From positions 1 through 52,365 of the forward strand of contig CAMWSU010000010.1 of NCBI GenBank assembly GCA_947176965.1: 52,365 nt of DNA, written 5' to 3'. The notes beneath the pieces were generated by a model. That model was not told the origin of the DNA. It did not search any database and worked only from the letters and a program-made list of their open reading frames with translations. Of the stretch, positions 15,929 to 24,134 are shown piece by piece. How positions within the stretch are numbered: the stretch's first letter is position 1; each line of letters begins with the position of its first letter. Position numbers and translations under genes: made by a program. This stretch comes from an uncultured Lachnospiraceae bacterium. Lineage in GTDB: Bacteria > Bacillota > Clostridia > Lachnospirales > Lachnospiraceae.

Positions 15929-16434
15929 TTTCCTTCGCCGCCCTTTCGTGTTCTTTTTGACATAAACCGCTCATAATCCTGCTCCATATCCGCGATCAAC
16001 CGCACAAATACGGAGGAATCCAGTCCCTCTCCGAACGCCTTGTCCAGACAATGCACCACATAATGATTATCGCTTAACGAAACAGTGATCGTTCCGGGTG
16101 TGAGCGTAATAGAATTCGCAAGGAGCGCTCTGCCAACCTCCGTTTTTAACGTCACATCAAAAGACACGATCGCGGGGGATGCCTCTTTTCCGAAGCGCAG
16201 GACTTTTCCGATCGTCAACACGTTCGCTTTGAGAATTTCCCAGATCAGTACGAACAAATAACGGATCAGCTTCCAGAACACCTTTGCAAGAAACAGATCG
16301 CTGCTTGCGCGGTAACCCATAAACTTACAGATAAACATATAAACAAGAACGGAGATCGGCAGCCCGATGAGCGCAATCTCTACAGTCAGCTGTCCGTTCA
16401 ATATGATCCATAATAAATAAAACAATACGAACAT
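15925..16434 (-). CDS. mnhE: Mrp-like subunit E
   Basis: A 169-residue MnhE-like subunit, first membrane gene of the operon. Hydrophobic helices fill residues 1-35, followed by VLIWEILKANVLTIGKVLRF and the soluble block ANSITLTPGTITVSL, which is the strongest MnhE signature. AGGAGG lies 1 nt before a first ATG and 7 nt before the ATG used here (MFVLFY). trmB ends 24 bp upstream, so the operon probably starts before trmB. Confidence 0.86.
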   Translation of the reverse strand: MFVLFYLLWIILNGQLTVEIALIGLPISVLVYMFICKFMGYRASSDLFLAKVFWKLIRYLFVLIWEILKANVLTIGKVLRFGKEASPAIVSFDVTLKTEVGRALLANSITLTPGTITVSLSDNHYVVHCLDKAFGEGLDSSVFVRLIADMEQDYERFMSKRTRKGGEGK

Positions 16435-16458
16435 GCGCATTCCTCCTATCCGATGGTT

Positions 16459-17103
16459 TTATTGTCTGCGCGTGAGCACATATTTACAGATCGGATTGCC
16501 TACGGCGGAAAATTTTTCCTCGTACTCCGTCATTACATTGCCCTGCATCAGTGTTTCATCCGCATGCAGATCATAAGTGATCACATCCGCCTTCCACGCC
16601 GACTGGGGAAGCTGCTCTAAGGCAAAATCAAACAGCGCCCGGTTATCCGTCTTAAACTCGATCTTTGCACCCTCTGCCGCGATCTCATCATAGCGCGCAA
16701 GAAACGCTGCAGACGGGAGCCTCCTTTTCGCATGTCGATCCTTGGGCCACGGATCAGAAAAATTCAGGTAAATACCCGCAATCTCTCCCTTTCCGAACAC
16801 AGCGGTAAGCTCCTCCGCTTCCATTCGCAGCAGCTTTAGATTCGGCAGCTCCTCCGCCTCCATTTTCTGAATGGCGCGCAGAAGCACCGACGAATACTTC
16901 TCTATACCGACATAATTGTTTGCGGGATTCCTCGCGGCAAGCGTATGAAGGAACTGCCCCTTTCCCATCCCGACCTCGATAAATATCGGATTCGGATTTC
17001 CGAACAGCTCCGCCCATCTGCCCCGATACTGCTGCGGTTCCTGCACAACGTATGGACTTTCGGCAATCACGTCGCGCGAACCGGAAATATTACGAAGTCT
17101 CAT
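16459..17103 (-). CDS. trmB: tRNA (guanine-N7-)-methyltransferase
   Basis: A 214-residue SAM-dependent enzyme forming m7G46 in the tRNA variable loop. EVGMGKGQFL is the SAM-binding loop, GIEKYSSVLLRA the second SAM motif, and LNFSDPWPKDRHAKRRL is the TrmB signature. Complete length. AAAGGA lies ahead of the ATG. It heads the minus-strand Mrp-like operon with only a 24-bp gap; the association is probably one of shared transcription only. Confidence 0.93.
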   Translation of the reverse strand: MRLRNISGSRDVIAESPYVVQEPQQYRGRWAELFGNPNPIFIEVGMGKGQFLHTLAARNPANNYVGIEKYSSVLLRAIQKMEAEELPNLKLLRMEAEELTAVFGKGEIAGIYLNFSDPWPKDRHAKRRLPSAAFLARYDEIAAEGAKIEFKTDNRALFDFALEQLPQSAWKADVITYDLHADETLMQGNVMTEYEEKFSAVGNPICKYVLTRRQ

Positions 17104-17148
17104 CGCGGCAACATCCTTTCTTCATCGAATTTTCTCGCTGTTCATACA

Positions 17149-17173
17149 AAAGAATTTCCGTAGGAAATTCTTT
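17149..17173. repeat. Short perfect hairpin upstream of trmB
   Basis: An 11-bp perfect stem (AAAGAATTTCC / GGAAATTCTTT) with a 3-nt loop in the trmB-dacF divergent gap. Directly next to the larger palindrome at 17174-17231. Confidence 0.55.
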
Positions 17174-17231
17174 AAACGGATTTCTTTTAGGGAAGCGCTT
17201 TGATCAGCGTTTTCCTAAAAGAAATCCGTTT
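17174..17231. repeat. Long palindromic repeat, copy B
   Basis: A 25-bp stem with two mismatches (arms 17174-17198 and 17207-17231) and an 8-nt loop. Its tip shares the core GGAAGCGCT...TCAGCGTTTTCC with the palindrome at 3281-3310. It lies in the divergent gap between trmB and the carboxypeptidase, where it would be part of the trmB leader if transcription starts to its right. The rest of 17104-17381 is AT-rich and should hold both promoters, which I could not assign. Confidence 0.6.
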
Positions 17232-17381
17232 GTATTCTACACCTTTTTTTTGCAAATAAAAAGCATAATATAAGAAGACCTGAAAAATTTTGCAAATTTT
17301 GGACAATTTTTCTTTGGTTTTAGGGTAAAATAGTGTATCATATTTTTAGTTAAACTTATTTTGACTGACGGAGCGGTTCCC

Positions 17382-19064
17382 ATGCACGTTTTTTTTGATA
17401 CGACAGCCGCAATAAGCGGCGTTCCTTTTTATAAAAAATGGCTCTTCGGTATTCTATGCGTTTGTTTCTTCCTTGCCACGCCGGTTACTGCATCGGCGGA
17501 GCCGGTCGATTATGAAGCGGAAGCCGAGGCGCGCAAGCTGCTTCCCGTGCAGACAAACGAGATCGCGGGTTGGCCGAAGGGCCCGGAGATCGGTGCGTAC
17601 TCCGCTATTTTAATGGATGCCGACACCGGAACCATCCTTTATGCCAAAAACATTTATGATTCCGGTTATCCCGCAAGCACGACAAAGCTCCTGACCGCAC
17701 TGATCGCCGTGGAACAAAGCGCTATGAACGAAATTGTCGTAATGTCTCATGAGGCCGTGTTTTCCGTGCCGCGCGGCGGCTCGAATATCGCCATGGATGA
17801 AAGGGAAGCGCTTCCGATGGAACAGGCGCTTTACGCGGTGCTGGTTGCAAGCGCCAATGAAGTTGCAAACGGCGTTGCGGAGCATATCGCCGGTTCCATG
17901 GATGACTTTGCCGATATGATGAATGCGCGCGCCGCCGAGCTCGGCTGTGTTAATTCCCATTTTGTCAATCCCAGCGGTCTTCCGGACGATGCGCATTACA
18001 CCTGCGCGTATGATCTTGCACTGATTGCGCGGGCGTTTTTTTCCTCTGAGCTGTTAAGTAAAATGGCATGCACGCCATATTACACGATCTACCCCTCCGA
18101 CAGACAGCCGGACGAAATCGTCATGTCCAGCCATAACCGTCTGATCAAGGGCAACCGTTACGGCAGCCGATATGTATATGAAGATCTCGTCGGTTCCAAG
18201 ACCGGCTACACCGACAGCGCCAGACAGACCTTAGTATCCTGTGCAGAGCGGGATGGCATGCGTCTCATCTGTGTCATCATCAAGGAAGAGTCTCCGTATC
18301 AGTTTGCGGACACCATTGCGCTGTTTGAATATGGCTTCAGCAACTTTCACTCCGTCAATGTCGCCCAAAACGAAACAATTTATTCCATTAACAGTACAGA
18401 CTTCTTTGAGACCAGCATTGACATCTTCGGTTCGTCAGAAGCGATTTTATCACTCAACCAACATGATAATGTCGTTATTCCCGTCAGTATCGAGTTCTCA
18501 GATCTTGACTGCGAGCTGTCCTATGATACCGGGCGTGAGGACACCATCGCCGTGCTCTCCTACTCTTATCACGGACAGCCGGTTGGCTCAGCGACAATCG
18601 ATATTGCGCTTGATATGACGGCACCGTTCCAATTTGAGGAAACACCGTTCAGCTTTAAGGATATGCCCACGATGGAGGAGGAGGTTATTACAGCGCCGTC
18701 TCCGATTCCGATGCCGACTCCTGAACCGGAATTAGAGCCGGAAGAGCCGCGGATCATTTTCGTCAATATCAAACGGGTATTAGCCATTTTGGTCATCGGC
18801 GCGGTTGTGATCGCCGTGCTTCTTTACCTAATCGCCTATATCAAAAGCTATTATTTTTCCTCCCGCCATAAGGAACGAAGGCGCAGGCGGAAACGTCCCA
18901 GAGCTTACCGGAGCGCGCGCATCGATAAACCTGTTCGGACGGACGCTGTCGGGCTGAATTTCAGGCGATCTCACCGGAATTCTCATTCGCAGTGGGAACG
19001 CAGAACACCCCCGTCTTCCGAATGGAAACCGAAACGGCGGCGCAGCGGCCGCAGATATAAATAA
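17382..19064 (+). CDS. D-alanyl-D-alanine carboxypeptidase (DacF/PBP5 type) with C-terminal anchor
   Basis: A 560-residue low-molecular-weight penicillin-binding protein that trims the terminal D-Ala of peptidoglycan stem peptides outside the membrane. The signal peptide is WLFGILCVCFFLATPVTASA. Catalytic motifs are SxxK in YPASTTKLLTAL, SxN in ASANEVANG and KTG in GSKTGYTDSAR. The serine is about residue 92. Unlike the 380-420 residue norm it continues through a beta-rich C-terminal domain, a Pro/Glu-rich linker, a TM (VLAILVIGAVVIAVLLYLIA) and a very basic Arg/Lys tail in the cytoplasm. GGAG lies 8 nt before the ATG chosen; an upstream TTG frame lacks a site. Confidence 0.9.
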   Translation: MHVFFDTTAAISGVPFYKKWLFGILCVCFFLATPVTASAEPVDYEAEAEARKLLPVQTNEIAGWPKGPEIGAYSAILMDADTGTILYAKNIYDSGYPASTTKLLTALIAVEQSAMNEIVVMSHEAVFSVPRGGSNIAMDEREALPMEQALYAVLVASANEVANGVAEHIAGSMDDFADMMNARAAELGCVNSHFVNPSGLPDDAHYTCAYDLALIARAFFSSELLSKMACTPYYTIYPSDRQPDEIVMSSHNRLIKGNRYGSRYVYEDLVGSKTGYTDSARQTLVSCAERDGMRLICVIIKEESPYQFADTIALFEYGFSNFHSVNVAQNETIYSINSTDFFETSIDIFGSSEAILSLNQHDNVVIPVSIEFSDLDCELSYDTGREDTIAVLSYSYHGQPVGSATIDIALDMTAPFQFEETPFSFKDMPTMEEEVITAPSPIPMPTPEPELEPEEPRIIFVNIKRVLAILVIGAVVIAVLLYLIAYIKSYYFSSRHKERRRRRKRPRAYRSARIDKPVRTDAVGLNFRRSHRNSHSQWERRTPPSSEWKPKRRRSGRRYK

Positions 19065-19093
19065 GATACAGAACGTTGCGAGGTTCACATGAT

Positions 19094-20920
19094 ATGAAAC
19101 TTTCTATCATACCTTTTTTCCGAAAAAATAAACGCTCCGCGCGGCGGCTTCTTCCTCGCGGTATGAAACGCTCCGCGCGCACGGGACTGACGACGGCAAT
19201 TCTCTGCTTCGCGCTGCTCACACAAACGCTTAGCGGCTGCGGTCAATCCAAAACCGATTCCGATGCATGCCCTTATGAGGAATTTATTGTAGTGGATGTT
19301 TTTGACTGTCTTGCCAATTTTCAGGGAATTCAATCGGGATGGTTTGCCAAGATCGTCCGTGATAAGTTTAATATGGAACTCAATATTATTGCCCCGAATG
19401 TGACGGGCGGCGAGGATACGCTTTTTGCGACACGCTGCGCGGCAGGCAATCTCGGCGATCTGATCATTACCTCGGGAGAAAAAGGACATTTACAGGAGCT
19501 TGTTGAATCCGACCTGATTCTGGATATGTCCGCATACTTACAGGACAAGCAGATCATGCGCTATGACGCCGCGATCAACTCTCTGAATGACAAGCTTCCC
19601 GGCAGCGGACTATATGCGATCCCTTCCGAAATATCATCGCTTTCTGCTGATACGCCGAGCGATGTGCTCGAGCCGACGTTCGGACCGTATGTGCGCTGGG
19701 ATCTCTATGCCGCACTCGGCTACCCTGCCATACATACGCTTGAGGATCTTCTGCCCGTCCTTCAAGATATGCAGGCGCTTTATCCGGAGACGGAGGACGG
19801 TACGCCCACCTACGCCTTTTCTTTTTTTAAGAATTGGGACGGCAATATGATGAACGCCGTCAAACAACCCTGCTGTTATTATGGCTACGATGAATTCGGC
19901 TTTGTTCTTGCAAAGGCAGACGGCTCCGATTTTCAAGATTTGACGGACCCGGACTCAATTTATACACGCGTTCTGAAATTTTATTTTGACGCAAATCAGC
20001 TCGGTCTCGTCGATCCTGATTCCTCCGTACAGAATTACGACGATGTTTTTAACAAATATGCGAACGGCTCCATTTTGTACTCCTGTTGGCCGTGGCAGTG
20101 CCAGTCGGCATATAACACGGTTGAAAACGGCGCGGCGGGACGCGGATATATGCTTGTGCCGATCGACGATATGACGGTTTTCAGCTACGGCTGCCAGCCT
20201 TACGGCAATCAGAAAACCGTGATCTGCATCGGAAGAAACACCGCGGACCCCGAACGGCTCGCCGCCTTCATTGACTGGCTCTACTCCCCAGAAGGTATCA
20301 TGGCCAACAGCGCACAGATCAGTAAGGCCGCTGCCGGACCGCAGGGACTTACATGGGAGCTGGACGCGGACGGTAATCCTGTTTTGACCGAGTTCGGAAT
20401 GGCCGCGTTTAATGATCAGAATACGCCGGTTCCGGAAGAATGGGGCGGCGGCACCTGGGCTGACGGTATCTCCGCGCTCAATTATAAAGCGGTCACACCG
20501 ACGGAGCTTTCACCGGATGGTTATTCATACAGCTATCAGCTTTGGCCGTCCTATCAAGAACCGATCGCAGCCACGCCGTTGGTCCTTGACTGGCAGGCAT
20601 ATACCGGCAGTATGAATGCCGTAACGTATCTTTCAGCGCATGATATGCTCCTTCTCGCGCCCGGCGTAGACTATGTCGCCGAGGAGGAATCTAACGAGCT
20701 TAACATCATCCGCAACCAATGCCGTTCTGTCATTACGGATTATTCATGGCGGATGGTTTTTGCGGAGGATGAAGATACGTTTTACCGTTATCATGAAGAA
20801 ATGCGCGCCCGGCTTAACGCGCTTGACTATGAGAAGATCCTTGCCTATGATCTTGCCGGCGCTATCACTCAAAATGAGGCGCGCCAAAACACATTAATGG
20901 GAACACCGGATGTTCCTTAA
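19094..20920 (+). CDS. Extracellular solute-binding lipoprotein (family 1, LplA-like)
   Basis: A 608-residue sugar-ABC substrate-binding lipoprotein. A long basic N-terminus is followed by a hydrophobic signal and the lipobox TLSGC. The mature part resembles the second binding protein at 26951-28636: LANFQGIQSGWFAKIVRDKFN here and LANFSGEQTGWSAKIFLDKF there, and both end with a conserved TDYSWRMVFAEDE/TYSWRAIYAKDD block. It lacks its own permease and probably feeds the LplB/LplC pair 8 kb away. Start: ATG at 19094 with a weak GAGG; an internal ATG (MKRSARTGL, 19163) would give a more ordinary signal peptide. The carboxypeptidase ends 29 bp upstream with no terminator. Confidence 0.85.
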   Translation: MKLSIIPFFRKNKRSARRLLPRGMKRSARTGLTTAILCFALLTQTLSGCGQSKTDSDACPYEEFIVVDVFDCLANFQGIQSGWFAKIVRDKFNMELNIIAPNVTGGEDTLFATRCAAGNLGDLIITSGEKGHLQELVESDLILDMSAYLQDKQIMRYDAAINSLNDKLPGSGLYAIPSEISSLSADTPSDVLEPTFGPYVRWDLYAALGYPAIHTLEDLLPVLQDMQALYPETEDGTPTYAFSFFKNWDGNMMNAVKQPCCYYGYDEFGFVLAKADGSDFQDLTDPDSIYTRVLKFYFDANQLGLVDPDSSVQNYDDVFNKYANGSILYSCWPWQCQSAYNTVENGAAGRGYMLVPIDDMTVFSYGCQPYGNQKTVICIGRNTADPERLAAFIDWLYSPEGIMANSAQISKAAAGPQGLTWELDADGNPVLTEFGMAAFNDQNTPVPEEWGGGTWADGISALNYKAVTPTELSPDGYSYSYQLWPSYQEPIAATPLVLDWQAYTGSMNAVTYLSAHDMLLLAPGVDYVAEEESNELNIIRNQCRSVITDYSWRMVFAEDEDTFYRYHEEMRARLNALDYEKILAYDLAGAITQNEARQNTLMGTPDVP

Positions 20921-20928
20921 AAGGAGGT

Positions 20929-20948
20929 AAAGCGAACAAGTTCGCTTT
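20929..20948. repeat. Hairpin between the binding protein and the fucosidase
   Basis: A 9-bp perfect stem AAAGCGAAC / GTTCGCTTT with a 2-nt loop, flanked by two ribosome-site-like sequences: AAGGAGGT just after the binding-protein stop and AAGGAGG 5 nt before the fucosidase ATG. No T run follows, so it is more likely an mRNA processing or stability element than a terminator. Confidence 0.5.
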
Positions 20949-20972
20949 CTGTTGGCAGCAAGGAGGATTAGT

Positions 20973-22448
20973 ATGACACACGAAGAATATCTCACACAAA
21001 TTGAACAGGTCATTGCACAGGGACCGTACAAGGACGACTGGAGCTCCCTGTCACATTTCAAAATGCCGGAATGGTTTGAGAACGCCAAATTCGGTATCTT
21101 TATTCACTGGGGGCTTTACAGCGTTCCCGCTTTTAATAACGAATGGTATTCCCGCAATATGTATATTCAGGGAAGCGAAGAATTTGAGCACCATATCAAA
21201 ACCTACGGTCCGCATAAGGATTTCGGCTACAAGGATTTTATCCCTCTGTTTACCGCACCGAATTATAATCCGGACGAATGGGCGGCTCTTTTTGAGGAGG
21301 CGGGCGCAAAGTATGTCGTTCCGGTTGCCGAGCATCACGACGGTTTTCAGATGTATGACAGCGAACTATCGGAGTTTACTTCCGTAAAAATGGGACCGAA
21401 ACGGGACTGCGTCGGCGAACTGAAGGAGGCGCTTACACACCGGGGCATCACGTTTGCCACATCCTCCCACCGCGCGGAGCATCTTTGGTTTATGGGAAAT
21501 GGTAAGGATTTTGAATCAGACATTCAGGAACCGCTTAAACGCGGCGATTTTTACTGGCCCTCTATCCAAAAGCAGCCCGATCAGTCAAGCCTGACCGATA
21601 CGCCGATCCCGACGCAGGAATATTTAGAGGACTGGCTCGTGCGCACAGCCGAGCTGATTGATAAATACCGCCCCGCCATTTTATATTTTGACTGGTGGGT
21701 GCAGCATGTTTCATGGAAGCCTTACTTAAAGAAGCTCGCCGCCTATTACTATAACCGCGGCGAAGAATGGGGTACCCCGGTCGCCATCTGCTATAAACAT
21801 GACGCGATGATGTTCGGCAGCGGGATTGTCGATGTGGAACGCGGCAAATTCGCCGATGCCAAGCCTTATCACTGGCAGACGGACACCGCTATTGCACATA
21901 ATTCGTGGTGCTACACGACCAATCTGAATTATAAGACGACCCAGGATATTATCTGTTACCTGATCGATGTCGTGAGCAAAAACGGAAACCTTCTCTTAAA
22001 TGTCGGCCCGAAAGCGGACGGTACCATCCCCGAACAGGATACGGCCATCTTAAAAGAGATCGGTGCATGGCTTGCTACGAACGGAGAAGCCGTCTACCAT
22101 ACACGGATATGGCGTTTCTCGGAGGAGGGTCCGACAGCGGAGGTTTCCGGCCAGTTTTGTGATTCCTCCGGCAGCCGCTATACAAGTGAGGATTTTCGTT
22201 TCACGGTCGGGGATGGGTATCTTTATGCCACCTGCATGAAGTATCCGGAGAACGGCAGCGTCACCATTAAATCGCTTGCCGACAGCAGCGACCAGAATAA
22301 GCCGCTCTTCCACGGTTTGATCGAGGATGTATCCGTACTTGGATTTGAAGAAAAGATCCATTGGACAAAGGACAGTGAAGGTCTGCATTTTACCACGACA
22401 AGCGTAAAGAGCGAGCTTCCTGTCGTGATCAGGATAAAAATGTTATGA
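20973..22448 (+). CDS. Alpha-L-fucosidase, GH29
   Basis: A 491-residue cytoplasmic glycosidase without signal peptide that should release L-fucose from imported oligosaccharides. The N-terminal catalytic barrel shows the family blocks NAKFGIFIHWGLYSVPA, EHHDGFQMYDS and the strand end AILYFDWW, where Asp about 240 is the expected nucleophile. NLLLNVGPKADGTIPEQ near residue 350 is another strong GH29 signature. A C-terminal beta domain follows. AAGGAGG lies 5 nt before the ATG. It is flanked by a binding lipoprotein and the yesN-type regulator on the same strand, so intake, hydrolysis and control are one unit. The acid/base residue is not obvious from sequence alone. Confidence 0.9.
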   Translation: MTHEEYLTQIEQVIAQGPYKDDWSSLSHFKMPEWFENAKFGIFIHWGLYSVPAFNNEWYSRNMYIQGSEEFEHHIKTYGPHKDFGYKDFIPLFTAPNYNPDEWAALFEEAGAKYVVPVAEHHDGFQMYDSELSEFTSVKMGPKRDCVGELKEALTHRGITFATSSHRAEHLWFMGNGKDFESDIQEPLKRGDFYWPSIQKQPDQSSLTDTPIPTQEYLEDWLVRTAELIDKYRPAILYFDWWVQHVSWKPYLKKLAAYYYNRGEEWGTPVAICYKHDAMMFGSGIVDVERGKFADAKPYHWQTDTAIAHNSWCYTTNLNYKTTQDIICYLIDVVSKNGNLLLNVGPKADGTIPEQDTAILKEIGAWLATNGEAVYHTRIWRFSEEGPTAEVSGQFCDSSGSRYTSEDFRFTVGDGYLYATCMKYPENGSVTIKSLADSSDQNKPLFHGLIEDVSVLGFEEKIHWTKDSEGLHFTTTSVKSELPVVIRIKML

Positions 22449-22456
22449 GGTAGATC

Positions 22457-24007
22457 ATGCATACTTTTTTCATTGCGGATGATGAACTTGCCATTCGAAA
22501 CGGCTTAAAGTGCATAATTGATTGGAACGAGATGGGTTTTACCTGTATTGGCGAAGCCGGAAACGGGGAAGATGCACTGCATGGAATCCTGGACTTAAAG
22601 CCCGATCTGGTGCTGCTTGATATTAAAATGCCCAAAATGAGCGGTCTTGACGTCGTTCATGCGCTGCGGGCGCAGGATTACAAGGGAAAGATTATCATCT
22701 TGAGCGGCTTTTCCGATTTCACATATGCACAGGACGCGATCAGAAACGGGGTAAACTTTTATCTGACGAAGCCGATCGATGAGGACGAGCTTACTTCCGC
22801 AATTGAAAATATTCAGGAACAGCTTACGATGGATGCCGATCAGACCGATGCTTTCGAGCGGTTGAAAACGCGGGCGCGCAATGTTCTTCTGCACGATCTT
22901 GTAACAGGCTGCGCATCGCCGGACGACATCCGCATTGAAACTTTTTCGATGAACGCCGATGTCTATCAGATTGTGACCTATGAAAATTTCAGTATAGAAC
23001 GGGGCAATATTACCTATAGCTTTGCCGAGCTGTTAAAAGTCACCAATCAGGACAGTCACTTTTTTGAGTATTTTGAGGAGGACCATAAGGATGTGGTCCT
23101 CTTAAAGGGCGTTTCCGCTCTCAAGCGTTTTCAGGACTTTATAGACCATTACGAAAACACCCCCCCTCAGAAGGATTCGCCGTTAGACTCGCTGTTTATC
23201 GCCTACGGGCGCCCGGTACACGACCTTATGAGCATCAACGAATCCTATCTTGACGCCGTCACCCTGCTCAGCCGTCGTTTTTTCTGCGCCCAAGGGCAGC
23301 ATACATTGGGCTTTGAGGAGCTTCCCCATGTGGAGGCCATCGATCAGGAGCTTTGTAACGACAAATTAAATGAATTCTGCGGGCTGCTCATCGACTTCCT
23401 ACAAACGTTTAACAGAAAAAAAGTGGCGGAAACCCTTTATCAGCTGGAAATTTATCTTTATCAGGTCCGCAACGACATCGACGAGGTCAGACTGTTTCTA
23501 TCCGACCTTTATTTACAGATCAAAGAAAAAATGAATCACATTTACAGCACGATGGCGATTCCGTTTCCCACCAATTCGACCGCTCTCGATTTTATCAATA
23601 AGAAATATTATCTCTATGAAATTTTGATCTTCTTTTCGGAACAGTTTGAAATGATCATGAACGCCATCGGAAATTCTTCGCGGGACAGTGTCTTAGACGA
23701 CATTCTTTATTATATTGATCATAACTACAAGACGAATATCAAGTTGGAAACGATTGCGCCGCTGTTTGGCTATAACAGCGCCTACCTCGGCAAAATCTTT
23801 AATAAGACCGTCGGTGAAAGCTTCAATTCGTATGTGGATCATATGCGAATTGAACGTTCGAAGGAGCTGCTTTTGGAAAACCGCTTAAAGGTCTACGAAA
23901 TTGCCGAGCAGGTCGGCTATAAAAATGTGGATTACTTTCACAAGAAATTCAAAAAATATGTGGGGATCAGTCCCGCTGAATTCCGAAAGCAGACGGTGGG
24001 GGAATAA
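22457..24007 (+). CDS. yesN: YesN-type AraC-family response regulator
   Basis: A 516-residue two-component regulator. The receiver domain (1-120) has the acidic pair D8/D9, phospho-acceptor D55 in VLLDIKMPKMSG and the conserved Lys in YLTKPID. A central linker of about 280 residues is typical of YesN. The C-terminal 100 residues hold the two AraC helix-turn-helix units (LETIAPLFGYNSAYLGKIFN and VYEIAEQVGYKNVDYFHKKF). It starts 8 bp after the fucosidase with GAGG upstream. Its likely partner, the YesM-type kinase, is 9 kb away on the other strand. It should activate the carbohydrate genes of this region when phosphorylated. Confidence 0.9.
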   Translation: MHTFFIADDELAIRNGLKCIIDWNEMGFTCIGEAGNGEDALHGILDLKPDLVLLDIKMPKMSGLDVVHALRAQDYKGKIIILSGFSDFTYAQDAIRNGVNFYLTKPIDEDELTSAIENIQEQLTMDADQTDAFERLKTRARNVLLHDLVTGCASPDDIRIETFSMNADVYQIVTYENFSIERGNITYSFAELLKVTNQDSHFFEYFEEDHKDVVLLKGVSALKRFQDFIDHYENTPPQKDSPLDSLFIAYGRPVHDLMSINESYLDAVTLLSRRFFCAQGQHTLGFEELPHVEAIDQELCNDKLNEFCGLLIDFLQTFNRKKVAETLYQLEIYLYQVRNDIDEVRLFLSDLYLQIKEKMNHIYSTMAIPFPTNSTALDFINKKYYLYEILIFFSEQFEMIMNAIGNSSRDSVLDDILYYIDHNYKTNIKLETIAPLFGYNSAYLGKIFNKTVGESFNSYVDHMRIERSKELLLENRLKVYEIAEQVGYKNVDYFHKKFKKYVGISPAEFRKQTVGE

Positions 24008-24008
24008 A

Positions 24009-24029
24009 AAAGAACGCTGCGCGTTCTTT
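24009..24029 (+). terminator. Hairpin after yesN
   Basis: Perfect 9-bp stem AAAGAACGC / GCGTTCTTT with a 3-nt loop, starting directly after the yesN stop. The T run is only the end of the stem, so termination may be moderate. It is the first of three consecutive hairpins. Confidence 0.55.
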
Positions 24030-24030
24030 C

Positions 24031-24054
24031 GAAGAATCGCTTTAGCGATTCTTC
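24031..24054. repeat. Second hairpin in the yesN/ABC-F gap
   Basis: Perfect 10-bp stem GAAGAATCGC / GCGATTCTTC with a TTTA loop and no T run on either side. Confidence 0.5.
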
Positions 24055-24082
24055 CGGTACTACGAAATTTCCTATACATTAA

Positions 24083-24112
24083 AAAAGAGTTCCGCTGACG
24101 CGAAACTCTTTT
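24083..24112 (-). terminator. Terminator after the ABC-F gene
   Basis: Stem AAAAGAGTTTCGC / GCGGAACTCTTTT (one mismatch, TCA-type loop) followed by TT on the minus strand, 22 nt past the ABC-F stop. It can act in both directions between the convergent yesN and ABC-F genes. Confidence 0.7.
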
Positions 24113-24134
24113 CTTGAGAATCCTCCCTGCCGCT

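Noticed and set aside
20952-20972. TTG start giving a seven-residue longer fucosidase
   Set aside because: The ATG at 20973 has AAGGAGG 5 nt upstream, and the extra residues would be encoded by the ribosome site itself.
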